NCBI GenBank assembly: GCA_029941135.1 | Contig: JAPYRI010000010.1 | Span: 1 to 49,377, forward strand | Length of the DNA: 49,377 nt | Reading direction: 5' to 3' | Origin: Alphaproteobacteria bacterium | Lineage (GTDB): Bacteria > Pseudomonadota > Alphaproteobacteria > JAPYRI01 | Shown here: one piece after another, positions 40,714 through 49,377 of the stretch | How the letters are laid out: the number at the start of each line of letters is the position of its first letter | How positions within the stretch are numbered: the stretch's first letter is position 1 | Translations under genes and position numbers: made by a program | The notes under the pieces: generated by a model | What the model was told of the DNA's origin: nothing | Database searches by the model: none | What the model saw: the letters and a program-made list of their open reading frames with translations, nothing else

Positions 40714-42393
40714 CTAGCCGGAAACATTGTCGGCGTTTACACTCGATGCTCGAAATGCCCCTCCTGAGCCCGATGTGAGGTCAAGGCCTTCGTATCCTTC
40801 CGCCGCGACTACATTGATATTGTTGATGTATTTTGGCGAGCCACCGTTATAAACGAAATAACGGACCTTGCCGTGTTCGTGACCCTCGACATTCGAGTTG
40901 TATCCGGTGAACCAGGATTTGGCTTTTCGCATGAGCATGGTCGAGTACATTTTTGTCACGTGCGCGGTCCAGCGTTCCTCGGCCGCAAGAGTCGCGTCGG
41001 CGCGAATGTAACCTTGATCCCACATGTGTTCGAGAAGATCTGTGCACCAATTTACGCCGGTCTCGATGCCGCGCGGGTAGTTGGTCGAGGCAGAGCCGCT
41101 CTGCGGGCCCGACGGCATGAACATGTTTGGGAAGCCGTGAATAAACATGCCAAGGAAAGTGGACGGCCCATCTCGCCATCTATCCCGAAGCTTCTCGCCG
41201 TCGACGCCTTGGATGTCGATGTGATCAAAGGCACCGGTTATGGCGTCAAACCCCGTGGCGTAGATAATGATGTCGAAGTCGTAGTCACGTTCAGTCGTGC
41301 GCAAACCGCTTTCGGTCACCCGTTCCAACGGCGTCTCACTGATGTCCACAAGGTGCACATTGTCGCGGTTGTAAGCTTCAAGGTATTTGGTTTCCAGGGG
41401 CACGCGTTGCACGCCAAAGCCGTGATCCCGGGGGATTAGCTTTTCAGCAATTAGAGGGTCGTCAACCCGCTGCCGAACCCGCTCGGCCATGTACTCAGAC
41501 AATTCGGCATTGGCCTCCTCATCGGTGAATATCTCGCGGAAATTCCTAAGCCAAATTCCGAAGCCGGGCTGGTCGTAAAGACCATCCCATAATGCCAACC
41601 GTTCTTCACGGGAAACCTCATTAAAACCGCGACGATCAGGCTCGTGCTCAAAACCACCGGGGGTCCGGGCGCAGGTGGAGAATATTTCATCGTAGCGCGA
41701 CCGGATATCGGCCATCTCTTCATCAGAGATAGGCCCATTGCTCAAGGGAGCACACCAATTTGGCCGCCGTTGAAAAACGGTTAATTCACCAACTTTGTCA
41801 GCAATCTCTCCAATGACTTGGATGCCCGTCGCTCCGGTGCCGATCACGGCAACCTTCTTGCCGGCCAATTCGACAGGTTCATGGGGCCAATAGTATGTAT
41901 GAAACGAACGGCCTTTGAAGCTGTCCATTCCCTCGATACGCGGCAGCGTAGGCGTTGAGAGAAGGCCGAGAGTCATAATGACAAATCGACACGTTAGTTC
42001 ACGACCGTCGGCAATTTTCAGACGCCATAAATTGAACTCCTCGTCGAAGTGTGTCGCCTCAACCGTGCAGTTGAACTGCATGTATTTTCGCAGATCGAAT
42101 TTGTCGGATACGTAATTTAGGTACCGCAAGTTTTCGGGTTGCCCGGAGTAGCGTTCCTTCCAATGCCATTCATTCAGCAATTCCTTTGAGAACGAATAGC
42201 CATAGGTGTAGCTCTCCGAATCGAAGCGCGCCCCCGGATAGCGGTTCCAATACCAAGTTCCCCCAAGGTCACCAGCGGTATCGAGAACCGTGGCTTTTAC
42301 ACCGAGGTCGGCTAAGCGTTTGATCTGGTAAATTCCGGCCACACCTGCCCCAATGACGATGACCTCGTAGTCTGGCTCGGTCGCGCTGGACAT
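40714..42393 (-). CDS. Flavin-containing (Baeyer-Villiger-type) monooxygenase 2
   Basis: This 559-residue protein has the FAD motif VIGAGVAGIYQIKRLADLGV, the signature DLGGTWYWNRYPGARFDSES, the fingerprint FKGRSFHTYYWPHEP and the NADPH motif VAVIGTGATGIQVIGEIA. It resembles cyclohexanone/phenylacetone monooxygenases and is clearly distinct from monooxygenase 1. No signal peptide. It is read leftward, upstream of two CoA-transferase genes with a 110-base gap. A role in opening cyclic ketones ahead of acyl-CoA degradation is plausible but inferred. Confidence 0.87.
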   Translation of the reverse strand: MSSATEPDYEVIVIGAGVAGIYQIKRLADLGVKATVLDTAGDLGGTWYWNRYPGARFDSESYTYGYSFSKELLNEWHWKERYSGQPENLRYLNYVSDKFDLRKYMQFNCTVEATHFDEEFNLWRLKIADGRELTCRFVIMTLGLLSTPTLPRIEGMDSFKGRSFHTYYWPHEPVELAGKKVAVIGTGATGIQVIGEIADKVGELTVFQRRPNWCAPLSNGPISDEEMADIRSRYDEIFSTCARTPGGFEHEPDRRGFNEVSREERLALWDGLYDQPGFGIWLRNFREIFTDEEANAELSEYMAERVRQRVDDPLIAEKLIPRDHGFGVQRVPLETKYLEAYNRDNVHLVDISETPLERVTESGLRTTERDYDFDIIIYATGFDAITGAFDHIDIQGVDGEKLRDRWRDGPSTFLGMFIHGFPNMFMPSGPQSGSASTNYPRGIETGVNWCTDLLEHMWDQGYIRADATLAAEERWTAHVTKMYSTMLMRKAKSWFTGYNSNVEGHEHGKVRYFVYNGGSPKYINNINVVAAEGYEGLDLTSGSGGAFRASSVNADNVSG

Positions 42394-42503
42394 AAAATGC
42401 TCCTATTTGGGCGGTTCTGTTGCCCTATGCGAATCTAAGTGATGCTTTTTACACTAGACTTTGCGCAGTGGCGAGGGTGGCGGTTCTCGCCCCAATACAA
42501 GGT

Positions 42504-43664
42504 CTAATAAACACCGGCCTGTTTCATGCGCTCTAGAGTGTCGTCGCTCAGGCCGACACTGCGCAGTATTTCTTCTGAATGCTCGCCAAGACCGGGAACG
42601 GCAAAATCGATCGAACCGGGTTCGTCGGCAAATTTTATAGGTATGCCCAGGTATTCCCATCCGCGTTCGTCTTCGACAATCATCTCCCGATGGCGAACCT
42701 GGGGATCGTCGCAGCCTTCGCGCAGATTGTTCACTGGCGCAAAGCTGATGTCTTTGCCCTCGAACCACGTCACCCATTCAGCCTTGGTCTTGGTTTTGAA
42801 TGTTTCTTCAAAATACCTCTGAACCGGGTACTGCCCGGTTCCGGGCGGCAAACGGCACAAGTCGATGAGGTCCGGACGCCCCAGTTCGTTCAATAGATTA
42901 ATGGCAAAATGAATTTCTGCGGCGCCGAGAACAATCCAAGCGCCTTCCTTAGTTTCATAAGGGCGATACATGGCATAGCCACCGCCAGTACGTTCATTTC
43001 GGATATCGGGCGGCTGTTTGTTGGCGAACGTGGTTCCCAATTGATTGGGGATGGATGCGAATACACTGTCCATCATGGCAATGTCGAGATAGTCGCCTTT
43101 GCCGGTGGTTTGCCGCCGATAGAGCGCCATCAGCACGCCAGAGAGGGCAATCATGGAGCCGAGCATGTCGGCCGCCGGGATGGCCGGATTCCAGGGCTTG
43201 CCGTCTTGCCCGAGATTGAGACTGAGGACCCCGCAGTAGGCTTCGGTTGCCATGTCGTGGGCCGGTTTCTGGACGTAAGGGCCGTCTTGGCCAAATGCCG
43301 AAATAGACACGTAGACAATATGTGGAGCGCGTTTCTTGATATCTTCGTAACTCACGCCTAAGCGTTTGACGACACCCGGTCGGAATGCTTCGACAAAGAC
43401 ATCAGATTGCTCAGCCAATCGCATGACGGCTTCAACGGCGTCTGGGTCTTTCAAATTAAGCGCGAGACTCTTTTTGCCCCGGTGAGTTGCGGCAAAATAG
43501 ACCGTTGTATCGTCGCGTTTAGGCCCAATAATCCGATTAGGTTCACCGCCGTTCACGTTTTCAATACGGATCACATCCGCGCCGTGGTCGGACATGAATG
43601 TGGTCAATTGGGGCCCCGGTAAAAAGCAGGACATATCAATGACTTTAATACCCTCAAGTTTCAT
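42504..43664 (-). CDS. CaiB/BaiF family CoA-transferase 1 (class III)
   Basis: This 386-residue protein has the family start LEGIKVIDMSCFLPGPQLTT then DHGADVIRIENVNGGEPNRI, and RGKKSLALNLKDPDAVEAVM. The catalytic aspartate region lies near PAHDMATEAYCG. Class III enzymes move CoA between acyl-CoA and a free acid through an aspartyl-CoA thioester. It probably activates the acid substrate of the pathway. The second CaiB/BaiF gene ends 40 bases upstream of its start in the same direction. Confidence 0.87.
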   Translation of the reverse strand: MKLEGIKVIDMSCFLPGPQLTTFMSDHGADVIRIENVNGGEPNRIIGPKRDDTTVYFAATHRGKKSLALNLKDPDAVEAVMRLAEQSDVFVEAFRPGVVKRLGVSYEDIKKRAPHIVYVSISAFGQDGPYVQKPAHDMATEAYCGVLSLNLGQDGKPWNPAIPAADMLGSMIALSGVLMALYRRQTTGKGDYLDIAMMDSVFASIPNQLGTTFANKQPPDIRNERTGGGYAMYRPYETKEGAWIVLGAAEIHFAINLLNELGRPDLIDLCRLPPGTGQYPVQRYFEETFKTKTKAEWVTWFEGKDISFAPVNNLREGCDDPQVRHREMIVEDERGWEYLGIPIKFADEPGSIDFAVPGLGEHSEEILRSVGLSDDTLERMKQAGVY

Positions 43665-43704
43665 GGGCTTTGATCTCCGTATTCAATATGAGGCAACGCT
43701 CGGG

Positions 43705-44892
43705 TCAGGTGACGTCAGTACTCCGGAAACGCCTAATCGCATTATCGTCATACCCGAGTTCACGCAAAATGTCGTCAGTATCGGCCCCAAGCGCGGGAGC
43801 CGGTCGATTGGGCAAGGGGTCACTCAAGCGGATCGGATTTTGCACGACTTTGAGGTCGGCCCGGTTGGGGTGAGGCACAGTAACCACGCCGCCCCGGTCA
43901 CGCAAAAAGGTGTTGTCGAGCGCGTCGGCTATATCAAAGACGGGCCCGCACGGCACACAACCGCCGAGCCGCTCCATCCAGTGTGCAGTAGGTTGGCTTG
44001 ATAAGTGAGCATCCAACTCTTTGGTCAGCATGTCGCGATTTTTCAGCCGCGCGGGGATGTCGCTAAAATCCACTTGGTCGGCCAATTCCGGGCGCCCTAT
44101 TTGGGTGCATAAAATCTCCCAGAAGCGCTGGCTTTGGGCCATTATGAACATCCAGCCGTCTTCGGTTCTGAACAATTGGGAAGGGGTGATCGACGGATGT
44201 GCCGAACGGGGAGCACGCGACGTTGGTGTCCCTTCGTTTAAATACCAGGCCGCCGGGTAGCTGAGTTGATGGGCGGCAACATCAAAAAGCGACACGTCGA
44301 TGTCGCGGCCTTCGCCGGTTTCGCGGGCTTTTATAACCGATGCGACGAGAGCGAGAGCGGCGGTTAAGCCGGTCAAGTAATCAACCAGAGAGAGGCCCAT
44401 GCGCGCAGGCGGACCGCCGGGCTCGCCTGACAAGAACAAGTATCCGGTTTCGGCCTGCATCAAGTAGTCGAATCCGGGCCAATCCCGGCGCGGCCCCTCG
44501 CGGCCATAGGCAGATATTAGCGCACAAACTATTTTGGGATTGTAGGCTTTTAAGGCCTCAAAAGTGAGGCCTAGTTTGTCCGGCTGGTCACCACGTAGGT
44601 TGCATAACAAAGCGTCCGATATGGCCACCAATTTTCCGAGAACCTCGCGGCTTTTCTTCTGCTTGAGATCCAGAGTGAAGGATCGTTTGTTGCGGTTAAA
44701 CGCCTGAAACGCAAGACTGTCCAGGGGTCCAAGGCCACCATTTGGCCCCATTGTACGGACCGCATCACCGCCTTGGGCACGGGCCTCGATTTTTATCACG
44801 TCGGCGCCAAGGTCGGCCAAATGCTGAGTGCCATAGGGCCCCGCCGCGTAATGCTCGACCGCGAGGATTCGGACACCTTCCAAGGGCAGCAT
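43705..44892 (-). CDS. CaiB/BaiF family CoA-transferase 2 (class III)
   Basis: This 395-residue protein starts at ATG 44892, which overlaps the acyl-CoA dehydrogenase stop (TAATG); this is better than the longer frame from 44967, which would overlap by 75 bases. The start LPLEGVRILAVEHYAAGPYG then DLGADVIKIEARAQGGD is typical. NKRSFTLDLKQKKSREVLGK and the catalytic-Asp region GFDYLMQAETGYLFL are also seen. It is a class III CoA-transferase, translationally coupled to the dehydrogenase, so the two should act on the same acyl-CoA. Confidence 0.87.
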   Translation of the reverse strand: MLPLEGVRILAVEHYAAGPYGTQHLADLGADVIKIEARAQGGDAVRTMGPNGGLGPLDSLAFQAFNRNKRSFTLDLKQKKSREVLGKLVAISDALLCNLRGDQPDKLGLTFEALKAYNPKIVCALISAYGREGPRRDWPGFDYLMQAETGYLFLSGEPGGPPARMGLSLVDYLTGLTAALALVASVIKARETGEGRDIDVSLFDVAAHQLSYPAAWYLNEGTPTSRAPRSAHPSITPSQLFRTEDGWMFIMAQSQRFWEILCTQIGRPELADQVDFSDIPARLKNRDMLTKELDAHLSSQPTAHWMERLGGCVPCGPVFDIADALDNTFLRDRGGVVTVPHPNRADLKVVQNPIRLSDPLPNRPAPALGADTDDILRELGYDDNAIRRFRSTDVT

Positions 44893-46049
44893 TAGGCCGG
44901 ATTCCGCGCGACCAATTGCTTCGATATGATGATCCGTTGCATTTCGTTGGTGCCCTCGCCAATGCACATTAGTGGCGCATCCCGATAGTAGCGTTCGATC
45001 GGAAGCTCTTTTGAATAGCCGTATGCGCCATGGATGCGCATCGCCTCAATACTGTTTTCGAGCGCTGCTTCTGACGCAAACAGTTTGGCCATGCCGGCTT
45101 CCATGTCACAGCGGTCGCCCCGGTCATAGGCTTGGGCTGCCTGCTCGACCAGCAGGCGGGCGGCCTCGCACCGGGTTGCCATGTCGCCCAGCTTCAATTG
45201 GATTGCTTGATGCTCGCATATGGGCTTGCCCATGGTCTCGCGGATCTGGGAATACTGGACCGACGCTTTCATGGCGGCGTTGGCAATACCGACACCGCGC
45301 GCAGCGACATTGATGCGGCCCAATTCGAGCCCGCCAACCGTATGGTGAAAACCGCGCCCTTCTTTGCCACCCAATAAATTGTCAGCTGATATGCGGTAGT
45401 CCTGGAATATCAGTTCGGCTGAGTCGATGCCCTTATAGCCTAACTTTTCGAGCTTTCGACTGACCGTAAAACCAGGACCTTTTTCTGCGATGAACAGGGA
45501 CATGCCCTTATGCCGGGGCATCACTTCGGTGTCGGTTTTAAGTAAAAGGGCGACGCAACCACCTTCGATGCCGTTAGAGATCCAAGTTTTGGTGCCGTTG
45601 ATCACATAGTCGTCGCCATCGCGCACGGCCTTGGTGCGGATGGCCTGAAGGTCGGTGCCGCAATTGGGCTCGGTGAGGGCCAATGCGCCCCGCAGTTCGC
45701 CACTTGCGCACCGGGGCAGGAAACGCTCTTTCTGCTCGTCCGTCCCAAAGCGCTCAATCGCTGCGCACATGATCAAATGAGAATTGAATATGCCGGTCAA
45801 TGACATCCAGACTTCGGACACCATGGTGACGATGCGGGCATAGAGAGACGCAGATAGTCCCAGGCCACCATACTCTTCGCCGATAGTCGCCCCGAACAAG
45901 CCGAGCTCTTTCATTTGCTCGACCATCTCATAGGGGTATTCGTCCGCATGATCCAATTCGAGCACTTTGTCTTTTACGTCCCGATCCAGCCACTTGGCAA
46001 TCGCATCCAAAATTTGATCTTCGTCTTCCCGTTCCAAGGCGCGGGCCAT
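44892..46049 (-). CDS. Acyl-CoA dehydrogenase
   Basis: This 385-residue FAD flavoprotein of the short/medium-chain acyl-CoA dehydrogenase family has ALTEPNCGTDLQAIRTKAVR, then YVINGTKTWISNGIEGG (both FAD-contact signatures). The C-terminal domain has RIHGAYGYSKELPIERYYRD and GEGTNEMQRIIISKQLV. The family's catalytic glutamate position near the C-terminus (I-x-E-G-T) reads CIGEGTNEMQ, consistent with an active enzyme. It introduces the alpha-beta double bond. A MaoC hydratase gene lies upstream in the same direction. The start has GGAGGACAACC upstream. Confidence 0.9.
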   Translation of the reverse strand: MARALEREDEDQILDAIAKWLDRDVKDKVLELDHADEYPYEMVEQMKELGLFGATIGEEYGGLGLSASLYARIVTMVSEVWMSLTGIFNSHLIMCAAIERFGTDEQKERFLPRCASGELRGALALTEPNCGTDLQAIRTKAVRDGDDYVINGTKTWISNGIEGGCVALLLKTDTEVMPRHKGMSLFIAEKGPGFTVSRKLEKLGYKGIDSAELIFQDYRISADNLLGGKEGRGFHHTVGGLELGRINVAARGVGIANAAMKASVQYSQIRETMGKPICEHQAIQLKLGDMATRCEAARLLVEQAAQAYDRGDRCDMEAGMAKLFASEAALENSIEAMRIHGAYGYSKELPIERYYRDAPLMCIGEGTNEMQRIIISKQLVARNPA

Positions 46050-46082
46050 GGTTGTCCTCCCAACTTTCTGTAGTGCTTGGTT

Positions 46083-46610
46083 TTATTTTTCTAGGGCCGC
46101 AATTTTATCGTCGACACCGTGGCCAATGAAGGGAATGAGCATGGTGCGCTTAAAGGATATCACCATTGTGCCATCTTGCTTAAATCCCCGAGTTTCGATG
46201 CCGACCAATCCTTGGGTCGGGCGAGATTTAGAGGCGCGTTTTTCCGTGACTTCGCTTTCCGCGTAGAGGGTGTCCCCGACAAATACAGGCGCTGGCATGG
46301 CGATATCTGTCCAGCCCAGGTTGGCAATGGCTTTCTGGCTGGTGTCGCTTACGCTCATCCCGACCACGATCGCCAGGGTGAGGGTGCTGGCGACGATGGG
46401 CTGTCCAAACTCGCTGTGTTTTGCGTACTCCTTGTCGAAATGGAGGGGGTGCTGGTTCATGGAAAGAAGGGTGAACCATGTATTGTCCGATTCGGTGATG
46501 GTGCGGCCCGGGCGATGCTCGTACACATCGCCCACCTCGAACTCTTCGAAGTAACGGCCGTAGGATTCCCGGTAACGCTGGTCGCCAATTTTCTGGTTCT
46601 TGTCCGCCAT
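46083..46610 (-). CDS. MaoC-family hydratase/dehydratase
   Basis: This 175-residue protein has a hot-dog fold with GRYFEEFEVGDVYEHRPGRT, ITESDNTWFTLLSMNQHPLH and FDKEYAKHSEFGQPIVAS. The ESDNTWF...N-x-H-P-x-H-x-D catalytic D/H pair typical of R-specific enoyl-CoA hydratases is present. FVGDTLYAESEVTEKR is the usual MaoC second half. It would hydrate the enoyl-CoA produced by the dehydrogenase encoded just downstream. Confidence 0.87.
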   Translation of the reverse strand: MADKNQKIGDQRYRESYGRYFEEFEVGDVYEHRPGRTITESDNTWFTLLSMNQHPLHFDKEYAKHSEFGQPIVASTLTLAIVVGMSVSDTSQKAIANLGWTDIAMPAPVFVGDTLYAESEVTEKRASKSRPTQGLVGIETRGFKQDGTMVISFKRTMLIPFIGHGVDDKIAALEK

Positions 46611-46646
46611 GCTTGCCTCACTTTTTCATCGAAAATTCGAACCTGG

Positions 46647-47330
46647 TTACCAGGTGTCCCAGTGCACTATCTCAGTCATAGGTGCGCGCGGGGCGGCTTT
46701 AAAATCGACACCAAGGGTGTATGCAACCGGAATTAAGCTAATCTGCATCACTTCGTCATAGGGAATGCCGATAATTTCAGCTGCTTCACGTTCGAAATAC
46801 AAATGGAGGGATGTCCAACAGGTGCCGAGGCCGCGCGCGCGGGCCGCCAACATAAAATTCCAAGCCGCCGGTGCAATGGATCCCCACTGCGCACTTTGGG
46901 TCAAAACTGAAGGAACAGTATCTTTGGGCTTTGCCGGGCTATCCGTGCGTCCGGTGACGCACGGAATAAAAAGCACAGGGGCTTCTTCAAAATGCTTGTT
47001 CAGATACAGCGCCGACTGCTCGACTTTTTGCCGGGCGGGCGTACTTACCGCCCATTCGCGGTATGTCATGCCGGGTTCGGCGGACGGTAGCGATAAATAG
47101 AGCTCCCGCCCGCGCCGGTATAAATCGGCAAGCGCCTTTTTCTTTTCCAGTTCAGTTACCACCACGAAATGCCAGTTCTGCAGGTTGGATGGTGTGGGTG
47201 CTTGAACCGCTATCTCAAGGCACTCGTCGATGACTTTGCGGTCAATGGGGCGCGAGAAATCAAGACGTCTTCGAACGGCCCGAGTTGTTGTGAGCAGCTC
47301 ATCCAAACCGAGCGGCAAATGTTCCGACAC
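46647..47330 (-). CDS. Nitroreductase-family FMN oxidoreductase
   Basis: This 227-residue protein begins LDELLTTTRAVRRRLDFSRP then IDRKVIDECLEIAVQAPTPS and NLQNWHFVVVT, the FMN-binding R-S/A-x-R and AP(S/T)..N-x-Q-x-W motifs. RGLGTCWTSLHLYFE and IGIPYDEVMQISLIPVAY are the C-terminal family motifs. It uses NAD(P)H to reduce nitro groups, quinones or enones. Its place in a catabolic run suggests reduction of an unsaturated or nitro substrate, but this is inference. Confidence 0.88.
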   Translation of the reverse strand: MSEHLPLGLDELLTTTRAVRRRLDFSRPIDRKVIDECLEIAVQAPTPSNLQNWHFVVVTELEKKKALADLYRRGRELYLSLPSAEPGMTYREWAVSTPARQKVEQSALYLNKHFEEAPVLFIPCVTGRTDSPAKPKDTVPSVLTQSAQWGSIAPAAWNFMLAARARGLGTCWTSLHLYFEREAAEIIGIPYDEVMQISLIPVAYTLGVDFKAAPRAPMTEIVHWDTW

Positions 47331-47357
47331 TTTATTCCCCTCCTCAATTTCAGTCTG

Positions 47358-48794
47358 TCAACTTTCCCAAACAGATGACGGCCAACGGTCGGCCCAGGGC
47401 TTTGCAACTTCAAGTTGGGCTGATAGGCGCAGGATTGTGGCTTCGTCGCCGTAGCGGCCCAGCAACTGAATGCCGATTGGCAGCCCACCACTTGTAGAAT
47501 ACAGGGGCAATGAGATACCGGGCTGTCCGGTAAAATTGGCGATCGACGTAAAACGGGGAATGTCGCCCATGCGCTGAGTCGCCTGGCGTGGATGCGCAGG
47601 ATCAAAGTCAAAGTACCCCAGCGGCTGAGGAACTTGGGTTAGTGTGGGGGTTAGCCAGACGTCATAAGGATCATAATGCCGAGCAATTTCACGCGATATT
47701 TTGTGCATGTCCTGGATCGCCAAAAGCAGATCTGACGGGTCCTTTTTTCTACCCGAGGTGAACATTTTCCATGTGTGTGCCTCGAACAAGTCCTCGGACG
47801 GGGTTTGGCCGGTCTTGCGCGCCCAATCCCGTATCGCCCAGGAAACTGTCGCCAACCAAATCGTAGTAAAGGACTGAGAAAACCGATCTGGGTCGATTTT
47901 CATGGTCGGCGGGTCTTCTTCCACTTGATGGCCAAGTTCGGCACACAGGGCGGCGGCTTCCCGAACCGCTTGCTCGCAATCGGGACTTATCTCGGTGCCC
48001 ATTACCGGACGCGTACTGAAACAAATGCGTAACTTGCCAGGATCTGCACCAACTTCTTCAATAAACGGCCGCTGCGGTGGGGGCGCGTAATAAGGATCTC
48101 CTAAATCAGGACCTGCGGTCACATCCAAGATGGCCGCCGTATCGCGAACGGTCCGGGTAACCACGTGTTCGTGAATGAGGCCAGCGCCCATATCGCCGTA
48201 ATCAGGGCCCAGCGGATTGCGGCCCCGGGTCGGCTTGAGGCCAACTAGGCCGCACCAAGCGGCCGGACAGCGAATCGATCCGCCGCCATCATTCGCATGT
48301 CCGGCTGCCGCCATGCCGGCCGCCACGGCCGCAGCTGATCCACCCGACGATCCGCCGGTCGAACGGGTCAGATCCCACGGATTGTGGGTTGGGCCAAACA
48401 GTTCGGGCTCGGTGGTGGGCTTTGATGCGTATTCCGGCGTATTGGTTTTGCCGACAACAATGAACCCTGCACGCCGGTAGCGGGCGACCAATTCAGTGTC
48501 GTTGGCTGACACGTGATTCCTGAGGAAGCGCGACCCCTCGGTCATCACGGTGCCTTCGTACTCGGCCAGCATGTCCTTCAGTAAAAGAGGCACGCCTGCG
48601 AATGGGCCATCGCCCAATGGCTGTTTCGCCAATTCCCGCGCTGTATCAAACATCGGCAGGACGACCGCGTTCAATTCGGGGTTTAGACGCTCGATCTGCG
48701 CGATCGAGGCGTCAACCAATTCTGCGGCGCTCACCTCCCCTTTGCGCACCAATTCGGCTTGAGCCATGGCGTCAAAGCGCATTAATTCACTCAT
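47358..48794 (-). CDS. Amidase (amidase-signature family)
   Basis: This 478-residue protein has the Ser-cisSer-Lys triad: Lys in [14 protein letters not shown], and the serines in [18 protein letters not shown] and [20 protein letters not shown]. The length is normal for amidases. It hydrolyses a carboxamide to acid plus ammonia; the substrate range cannot be told, and GatA is unlikely because gatB/gatC are absent. It is followed leftward by nitroreductase (27 bases) and preceded by a hydantoinase-B gene, both acting on nitrogen compounds. Confidence 0.9.
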   Translation of the reverse strand: MSELMRFDAMAQAELVRKGEVSAAELVDASIAQIERLNPELNAVVLPMFDTARELAKQPLGDGPFAGVPLLLKDMLAEYEGTVMTEGSRFLRNHVSANDTELVARYRRAGFIVVGKTNTPEYASKPTTEPELFGPTHNPWDLTRSTGGSSGGSAAAVAAGMAAAGHANDGGGSIRCPAAWCGLVGLKPTRGRNPLGPDYGDMGAGLIHEHVVTRTVRDTAAILDVTAGPDLGDPYYAPPPQRPFIEEVGADPGKLRICFSTRPVMGTEISPDCEQAVREAAALCAELGHQVEEDPPTMKIDPDRFSQSFTTIWLATVSWAIRDWARKTGQTPSEDLFEAHTWKMFTSGRKKDPSDLLLAIQDMHKISREIARHYDPYDVWLTPTLTQVPQPLGYFDFDPAHPRQATQRMGDIPRFTSIANFTGQPGISLPLYSTSGGLPIGIQLLGRYGDEATILRLSAQLEVAKPWADRWPSSVWES

Positions 48795-48840
48795 GTGGTC
48801 GCTCTCCTGTTCTAATCAGCGGGGCGGCGCTGTTTCGCAA

Positions 48841-49377
48841 TTATTCCGCTGCCCTTTTGGTCGAGACACCGGCTCGTCCGAAAGTCGGCGCGATCGGGGG
48901 CGGGAAGCCGGTTTCCGCTTCGCACCGGGCTTTGATTTCTTTGATCGTGCCGCCAAAATCAAACAGCTCGGCCGGCGGCCGGTCGCGTGCCATTTCTTTT
49001 CGGAGAATCGCGGTGGCATCTGTATCAATGGTGACGCCGTCGGCTTCGGTGATTACGCCAAACTCAGCGGCTCCATCGGCAGTGAGTAGGCCAGCCTCCA
49101 TATCGAATGTGACCGCATCCAAGTCGCGGTCGAGAGGGTCACCCCAACCGCCGCCGCCCCAAGTTTCAAAAATCAGATAGTCCCCAGGAGCGACAACAAC
49201 GCCATCAACCTTGGACCTGAGACTTTCTGTCGTCCCGTCCTTTCGCTGGAGTGTCTTCGTACAGCGACGGCCTGGCTTGCCGCCCTTTACACCCCATGGA
49301 TAAGTCAGCCAACGGTCATCGTGAATGGAGATTTCACCGTGGGCGAGGAAGCGATAGCCCACCCTCATGGCATTGCC
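48841..49377 (-). CDS. Hydantoinase B/oxoprolinase family protein, C-terminal part
   Basis: The gene runs off the right edge; 178 codons are visible. GYRFLAHGEISIHDDRWLTY, PWGVKGGKPGR and YLIFETWGGGGWGDPLDRDL are the conserved C-terminal motifs of HyuB/AcxB-type subunits (W-G-x-x-GG-x-G and GGGGxGDP), followed by a tail ending VSTKRAAE. In the family the B subunit partners with an HyuA subunit in ATP-dependent hydrolysis of hydantoins or 5-oxoproline, or in ketone carboxylation. The partner gene should lie to the right outside the window. Confidence 0.88.
   Translation of the reverse strand, partial: GNAMRVGYRFLAHGEISIHDDRWLTYPWGVKGGKPGRRCTKTLQRKDGTTESLRSKVDGVVVAPGDYLIFETWGGGGWGDPLDRDLDAVTFDMEAGLLTADGAAEFGVITEADGVTIDTDATAILRKEMARDRPPAELFDFGGTIKEIKARCEAETGFPPPIAPTFGRAGVSTKRAAE

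Noticed and set aside
40873-41439. Plus-strand 188-codon open frame
   Set aside because: It is opposite the second monooxygenase, whose motifs are unambiguous.
46119-46736. Plus-strand 205-codon open frame
   Set aside because: It spans the MaoC gene in antisense and runs into the nitroreductase end; no domain is recognisable.

Overview
The window looks like a chromosomal segment of a free-living, metabolically versatile alphaproteobacterium, probably marine or sediment and perhaps Rhodospirillales-like. This rests on gene content: IS30 and IS6 remnants, a CHASE2 cyclase with a FecR-domain protein, CaiB/BaiF CoA-transferases, Baeyer-Villiger-type flavin monooxygenases, a DsrEFH sulfur relay and many c-type hemes. 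No rRNA, tRNA or CRISPR array was seen, and the taxonomic guess is weak.

Layout. (1) 1-3700: a scarred region with an internally deleted IS30 transposase, a truncated GFA-type protein, an intact acetolactate-synthase-like TPP enzyme, a stub of an aldehyde dehydrogenase and an N-terminally truncated IS6 transposase. (2) 3850-14737: a seven-gene plus-strand redox operon. It encodes a pentaheme cytochrome, an outer-membrane barrel, a membrane-anchored FAD/NAD/2Fe-2S reductase, a tetraheme c554-type cytochrome, a protein fusing two cNMP-binding domains to a four-cluster ferredoxin module, a cytochrome-b-like membrane protein and a decaheme cytochrome. No catalytic molybdopterin, nitrite or hydroxylamine subunit is visible, so it reads as an electron conduit with unknown donor and acceptor. 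(3) 14743-15541: debris of an acyl-CoA dehydrogenase. (4) 15542-22500, minus strand: CHASE2 adenylate/guanylate cyclase, then a TPR plus beta-barrel protein resembling Slam (type XI secretion) and a 939-residue FecR-domain exported protein.

(5) 23029-31837: a rhomboid protease, then a divergent membrane-stress cluster equivalent to E. coli yjfIJKLMC. Ion channel/RCK, DUF2491, DUF350 and a DUF1190 lipoprotein lie leftward. DUF2170, PspA and a glutathionylspermidine-synthase-like ATP-grasp enzyme lie rightward, followed by an NspC-like PLP decarboxylase and a DUF3326 protein. A 28-bp dyad lies between the two arms. (6) 31868-34852, minus strand: 2-oxoacid dehydrogenase E1 alpha and beta, followed by a flavoenzyme gene destroyed by a frameshift, a stop and an IS30 fragment. 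(7) 35578-37622: dsrE-dsrF-dsrH and tusA sulfur-carrier genes, with a broken dsrE2, IS debris and a collapsed second dsrE...dsrH copy between them.

(8) 37672-42393: quinone oxidoreductase, two Baeyer-Villiger-type monooxygenases and an internally deleted methyltransferase. (9) 42504-49377, minus strand: a catabolic run of two CaiB/BaiF CoA-transferases, acyl-CoA dehydrogenase, MaoC hydratase, nitroreductase, amidase and the C-terminus of a hydantoinase-B/oxoprolinase subunit cut by the window edge.

Two themes stand out. The first is two multi-gene systems of unclear function: the cytochrome/porin/cNMP-ferredoxin operon, and the PspA-ATP-grasp cluster extended by a polyamine-type decarboxylase and DUF3326. 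The second is extensive gene decay by internal deletion: at least eight remnants lie beside intact operons.
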